From Chitinophagaceae bacterium (GTDB lineage Bacteria > Bacteroidota > Bacteroidia > Chitinophagales > Chitinophagaceae): a stretch of 7,588 nucleotides of DNA. The stretch is taken from assembly GCA_016786525.1 (NCBI GenBank), contig JAEUVW010000067.1:1-7588 (forward strand), given 5' to 3'. Below the pieces are notes generated by a model. The model saw nothing but the letters and a program-made list of their open reading frames with translations, had not been told where the DNA came from and did not search any database. Shown one piece after another: positions 6,027 through 7,588 of this stretch (position 1 is the first letter of the stretch; each line of letters begins with the position of its first letter). The translations under genes were made by a program, and so were the position numbers.

Positions 6027-7556
6027 ATGGCAGACACAACTCAATTTTCAGAAGCCATCAAACAGGGCTACACGTTCAAAGGTGAATCCGCAAAGATTGG
6101 TGTGGCGATGCTCCACGGAGCGGTGGTTCCCGGAGCAGATATCCTGCTCCCGTTTCGCTCTATGAACCGGCACGGTCTCATTGCCGGGGCTACCGGCACC
6201 GGTAAAACCAAAACCCTGCAGGTGATCAGCGAGGTGCTGAGCGATAACAGTGTACCGGTACTGTTGCTGGACATCAAAGGGGATCTTAGCGGTATTGCGG
6301 CTACCGGTGCCGAGAACGATAAGATCAAAGAACGCTACGCTTTGCTCGGCATGAGCTACAGCCCCGCTGCCTACCCGGTAGAGCTGATGACCCTCAGCAA
6401 ACAAAAGGGGATACAGCTCAGGGCCACCGTTACAGAGTTCGGCCCGGTACTGCTCAGTAAGATCCTGGAGCTGAATGATACGCAGGCAGGGCTTGTAGCG
6501 ATGATCTTCAAATATTGTGACGACCATCAATTGCCGCTGCTGGACCTGAAAGATTTTATCAAAATGCTGCAATATGTCAGCGATGAGGGTAAAGCGGAAA
6601 TCGAAAAGGAATATGGGAAGATCGCCACTACTTCTACCGGTACCATATTGCGCAAAGTCATTGAACTGCAACAGCAGGGGGCCGATGATTTCTTTGGCGA
6701 AAAGAGCTTTGAGGTGGACGACCTGATGCGCATAGCCCAGGATGGCCGCGGTATGATCAACATCCTGCGGGTGACCGAACTGCAGGACAGGCCCAAACTG
6801 TTTGCGACCTTCATGCTGCAGATGCTGGCAGAGTTGTATGCTTCCTGCCCCGAAGCCGGAGACCTGGACAAGCCGCGCCTGGTCATGTTTATCGACGAAG
6901 CGCACCTGATCTTCCAGGAGGCCAGCGAGGCCTTATTACAGCAGATAGAGACCATCATTAAGCTGATCCGCTCCAAAGGCGTGGGCATCTTTTTCTGCAC
7001 ACAAAACCCTATGGATGTACCGGCATCGGTATTGGGACAGCTGGGTCTGAAAGTACAGCATGCGCTGCGCGCCTTTACTGCTGCAGATCGCAAAGTGATC
7101 AAACAAACTGCGGAGAACTATCCGGAGACGGCATTTTACAAAACAGACGAACTGATCACCCAATTGGGTATCGGCGAGGCCCTGATCACCATGCTGAATG
7201 AAAAAGGCATCCCCACACCACTGGCACACGTAATGCTTTGTGCACCCCGCAGCCGTATGGATGTGCTGACAGACGTGGAGATAGACACTATCGTCGGCGG
7301 TTCAAGGTTGGTGAAAAAATACAGCGAGGCAGTCGATTCGGTAAGCGCTTATGAAATGCTGAACAGCAAACTGCAGGAGGCTGCGGAGAAGACCGAAGAA
7401 GCAGAAAAGGCACCCAGGGAAAAAGAAGAAAAATCCTTTCTCGAAAAGATGATGGATAACTCCGCCGTGCGCCAGGCCGGGCGTACCGCTGCCAGCATCA
7501 TTACCCGCTCTTTGTTGGGAGCTCTGGGATTGGGAGGGCGCAGCCGGAGAAGATAA
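6027..7556 (+). CDS. HerA-like helicase/ATPase, DUF853 (YjgR) family
   Basis: The 509-residue protein is a cytoplasmic P-loop ATPase of the HerA/FtsK-related class, DUF853 branch (E. coli YjgR is a member). Family hallmarks run in order: LPFRSMNRHGLIAGATGTGKTKT with Walker A at 54-61, LLLDIKGDLSG (79-89), ITE/VTEFGPVLL-type segment near 135-143, LLSKILELNDTQ (142-152), a helical insertion (155-240), RGMINILRV (241-249), Walker B LVMFIDEAHLIF with D290 and E291 (285-296), and FFCTQNPMDVP (322-332) with the sensor polar residues. After residue 445 comes a charged Glu/Lys-rich linker (449-475) and a short hydrophobic-basic tail ending in GRSRRR. Length and motifs are normal. A DNA-linked ATPase role is inferred from the family; the substrate of DUF853 proteins is not established. 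No NurA-type nuclease is next to it. It is the last gene of the likely operon, 28 bases after the CPBP gene; no terminator is seen in the 32 bases left. Confidence 0.93.
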   Translation: MADTTQFSEAIKQGYTFKGESAKIGVAMLHGAVVPGADILLPFRSMNRHGLIAGATGTGKTKTLQVISEVLSDNSVPVLLLDIKGDLSGIAATGAENDKIKERYALLGMSYSPAAYPVELMTLSKQKGIQLRATVTEFGPVLLSKILELNDTQAGLVAMIFKYCDDHQLPLLDLKDFIKMLQYVSDEGKAEIEKEYGKIATTSTGTILRKVIELQQQGADDFFGEKSFEVDDLMRIAQDGRGMINILRVTELQDRPKLFATFMLQMLAELYASCPEAGDLDKPRLVMFIDEAHLIFQEASEALLQQIETIIKLIRSKGVGIFFCTQNPMDVPASVLGQLGLKVQHALRAFTAADRKVIKQTAENYPETAFYKTDELITQLGIGEALITMLNEKGIPTPLAHVMLCAPRSRMDVLTDVEIDTIVGGSRLVKKYSEAVDSVSAYEMLNSKLQEAAEKTEEAEKAPREKEEKSFLEKMMDNSAVRQAGRTAASIITRSLLGALGLGGRSRRR

Positions 7557-7588
7557 TTTAGTCTGTAGCATACAGAAAGCTGCCGCAG

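Noticed and set aside
6048..6905. Open frame of 285 codons on the minus strand
   Set aside because: It is antisense to the HerA-like ATPase gene, whose Walker motifs are intact. The predicted protein has no family character.
5057..7556. Anti-phage defence system built on the HerA-like ATPase
   Set aside because: Known HerA-based defence pairs the ATPase with a nuclease, Sir2 or similar effector. None is present, the ATPase is of the widespread DUF853 branch, and the flanks are housekeeping genes without mobile elements.
7557..7588. Possible hairpin CTGT-AGCAT-ACAG after the last gene
   Set aside because: The stem is only four pairs with no T run, and the window ends too soon to judge.

Overview
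The window looks like a stretch of ordinary chromosome from a member of the Bacteroidota, most likely the Chitinophagales. This rests on protein style (a long PspC-domain protein with an extra C-terminal region, a small lipocalin-like lipoprotein with a K-K-D-D sequence after its lipid-anchored cysteine, a Bacteroidota-type RuvB N-terminus), on AT-rich start regions without Shine-Dalgarno sequences, and on a -7 box of the TAnnTTTG type. The genus cannot be fixed from the sequence. No tRNA, rRNA, transposase, integrase or CRISPR array is visible.

Layout. Bases 2-1300 (+) encode a PspC-domain membrane protein whose start lies outside the window. It converges on a minus-strand pair across a strong bidirectional terminator at 1321-1352. 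The minus-strand pair is ruvB (2955 down to 1930) followed by a short lipocalin-like lipoprotein (1849 down to 1379). Upstream of ruvB is a gene-free gap of about 650 bases (2956-3608). It holds three phased TTCATCTT repeats, a G/C palindrome, three degenerate copies of a composite repeat (two in exact 94-base register) and the terminator of the next minus-strand gene. That gene (4481 down to 3609) is a flavin reductase-type flavoprotein. It is divergent from bcp, with an 87-base shared promoter region.

Bases 4569-7556 (+) form a probable operon with gaps of only 28-29 bases: a Bcp-type peroxiredoxin, a CPBP-family intramembrane protease with a TTG start, and a HerA-like ATPase of the DUF853/YjgR group. 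The divergent flavoprotein and the peroxiredoxin are both redox proteins, so shared control is possible, but no known regulator site is recognised. RuvB acts in recombination and the PspC protein at the membrane; nothing ties these to the operon.

I did not find a convincing new multi-gene system. The parts most worth a second look are the repeat-filled gap, the peroxiredoxin/CPBP/HerA-like gene trio, the probable surface-export signal on the lipoprotein, and the C-terminal helical tail of the flavoprotein.
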